Part shown: positions 5,760-6,314 of the stretch, in pieces | Layout: every line of letters begins with the position of its first letter | Position numbering within the stretch: the first letter of the stretch is position 1 | Assembly: GCA_030054235.1 (NCBI GenBank) | Contig: JASGCG010000102.1 | Span: 1-6,314, forward strand | Source of the DNA: Bacteroidia bacterium | GTDB taxonomy: Bacteria > Planctomycetota > Phycisphaerae > Phycisphaerales > SM1A02 | DNA length: 6,314 nt | Reading direction: 5' to 3' | Position numbers and translations under genes: made by a program | Notes under the pieces: model-generated | What the model saw: the letters and a program-made list of their open reading frames with translations, nothing else | Databases searched by the model: none | Told to the model about the DNA's origin: nothing

Positions 5760-6314
5760 TCACGCGGGCTTCTTGAGCGCTGCGGCAGGATCCGTCGGCG
5801 AGACTGGCGGCGCCACGAGCGGCGCAAGTTCCGCCACGGGAATCGCGGCGAAGATCTTGGCCAGTTCGGGATCGAAGTGCGTTCCGGCGCAGCGTGCGAC
5901 CTCGTCGAGCACTTCCTGGACCTGGCGCGCGGGTCGGTAGAAGCGCGCGCTCGTCATCGCATCGAAGGCATCGGCAATGCCGACGACGCGGCCAAGGATG
6001 CTGATCTCGTCGCCACCGAGCGCGAAGGGATAGCCCTTGCCATCCCAGCGTTCGTGGTGCTGGCGCACGCCCGGCAGCACCTCGCGCAGCTGCGGGATGT
6101 CCATGAGGATCGCGTGGCCGATGTCCGGGTGCTGCTTGATGAACGCGAACTCGTCCTCGTCAAGGCGCGAGGGCTTGCGCAGCACGGACTCGGGCACGCC
6201 GATCTTGCCGATGTCGTGCACGAGCCCGCAGGTGCGGGCCATGTCGATGAAGTGATCGCCGAGGCCGGCCTTGCGGGCGAGCAAGGCGCTGAACGCACTC
6301 ACCCGGTCGGAGTG
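5760..6314 (-). CDS. HD-GYP domain cyclic-di-GMP phosphodiesterase, N-terminus beyond window
   Basis: The C-terminal 184 residues are present, ending at a TGA at 5760-5762; the frame is open to the right edge, where it reads HSDRV, the usual first conserved motif of the domain. The GTG at 6302 is therefore an internal Val codon, not the start. Numbering from the edge, the signature residues are His1, HDIGK (33-37), His62 in KQHPDIG, HHERWDGKGYP (86-96) and IADAFDAMTSARFYR (113-127). All expected metal ligands and the GYP triplet are present, so the domain should be able to hydrolyse cyclic-di-GMP. The C-terminal tail after about residue 150 is Pro/Ala-rich and ends LKKPA. Any N-terminal sensor or receiver domain lies outside the window. 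The gene is convergent with the methyltransferase and is probably a separate transcription unit. Confidence 0.93.
   Translation of the reverse strand, partial: HSDRVSAFSALLARKAGLGDHFIDMARTCGLVHDIGKIGVPESVLRKPSRLDEDEFAFIKQHPDIGHAILMDIPQLREVLPGVRQHHERWDGKGYPFALGGDEISILGRVVGIADAFDAMTSARFYRPARQVQEVLDEVARCAGTHFDPELAKIFAAIPVAELAPLVAPPVSPTDPAAALKKPA

Noticed and set aside
1..6314. tRNA, rRNA, insertion sequence, phage or defence-system genes
   Set aside because: No cloverleaf-like segment, transposase, integrase, terminal repeats or recognisable defence domain was seen on either strand.

Overview
The window is GC-rich, densely coding DNA. The gene set is typical of Planctomycetota: a secreted DUF1080 protein, a secreted PQQ-type sugar dehydrogenase, a secreted Gly/Gln/Met-rich helical protein, an RNase H of the type common in Bacteroidetes, and a THUMP-like methyltransferase. 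The phylum call, possibly a Phycisphaerae-like lineage, is inference from gene content and composition, not from a marker gene.

Layout, left to right. (1) Minus strand, 2-1423: the first 474 residues of an exported, mostly helical protein that runs off the left edge. (2) Minus strand, 1607-2821: an exported glucose/sorbosone dehydrogenase-family beta-propeller protein. (3) A 32-bp divergent gap, followed by three plus-strand genes that look like one transcription unit. These are an exported DUF1080 (3-keto-disaccharide hydrolase-like) protein at 2854-3543, an RNase H with a long N-terminal extension at 3556-4527, and a THUMP-like SAM methyltransferase at 4524-5696, whose start overlaps the RNase H stop as ATGA. 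(4) Convergent on the right edge, minus strand 5760-6314: the C-terminal part of an HD-GYP cyclic-di-GMP phosphodiesterase.

The left half looks like extracytoplasmic carbohydrate handling: a sugar dehydrogenase divergent from a DUF1080 protein, each with a signal peptide. All three exported proteins share a short (I/M)-(P/S)-Q-D motif just after the hydrophobic segment. The right half is cytoplasmic nucleic-acid enzymology (RNase H plus a predicted RNA methyltransferase), translationally coupled. No RNA gene, mobile element, CRISPR array or prophage is visible. I do not see clear evidence of a new defence or mobile system. The most unusual items are the RNase H architecture, with its altered first active-site strand and long linker, and the Met/Gly-repeat exported protein.
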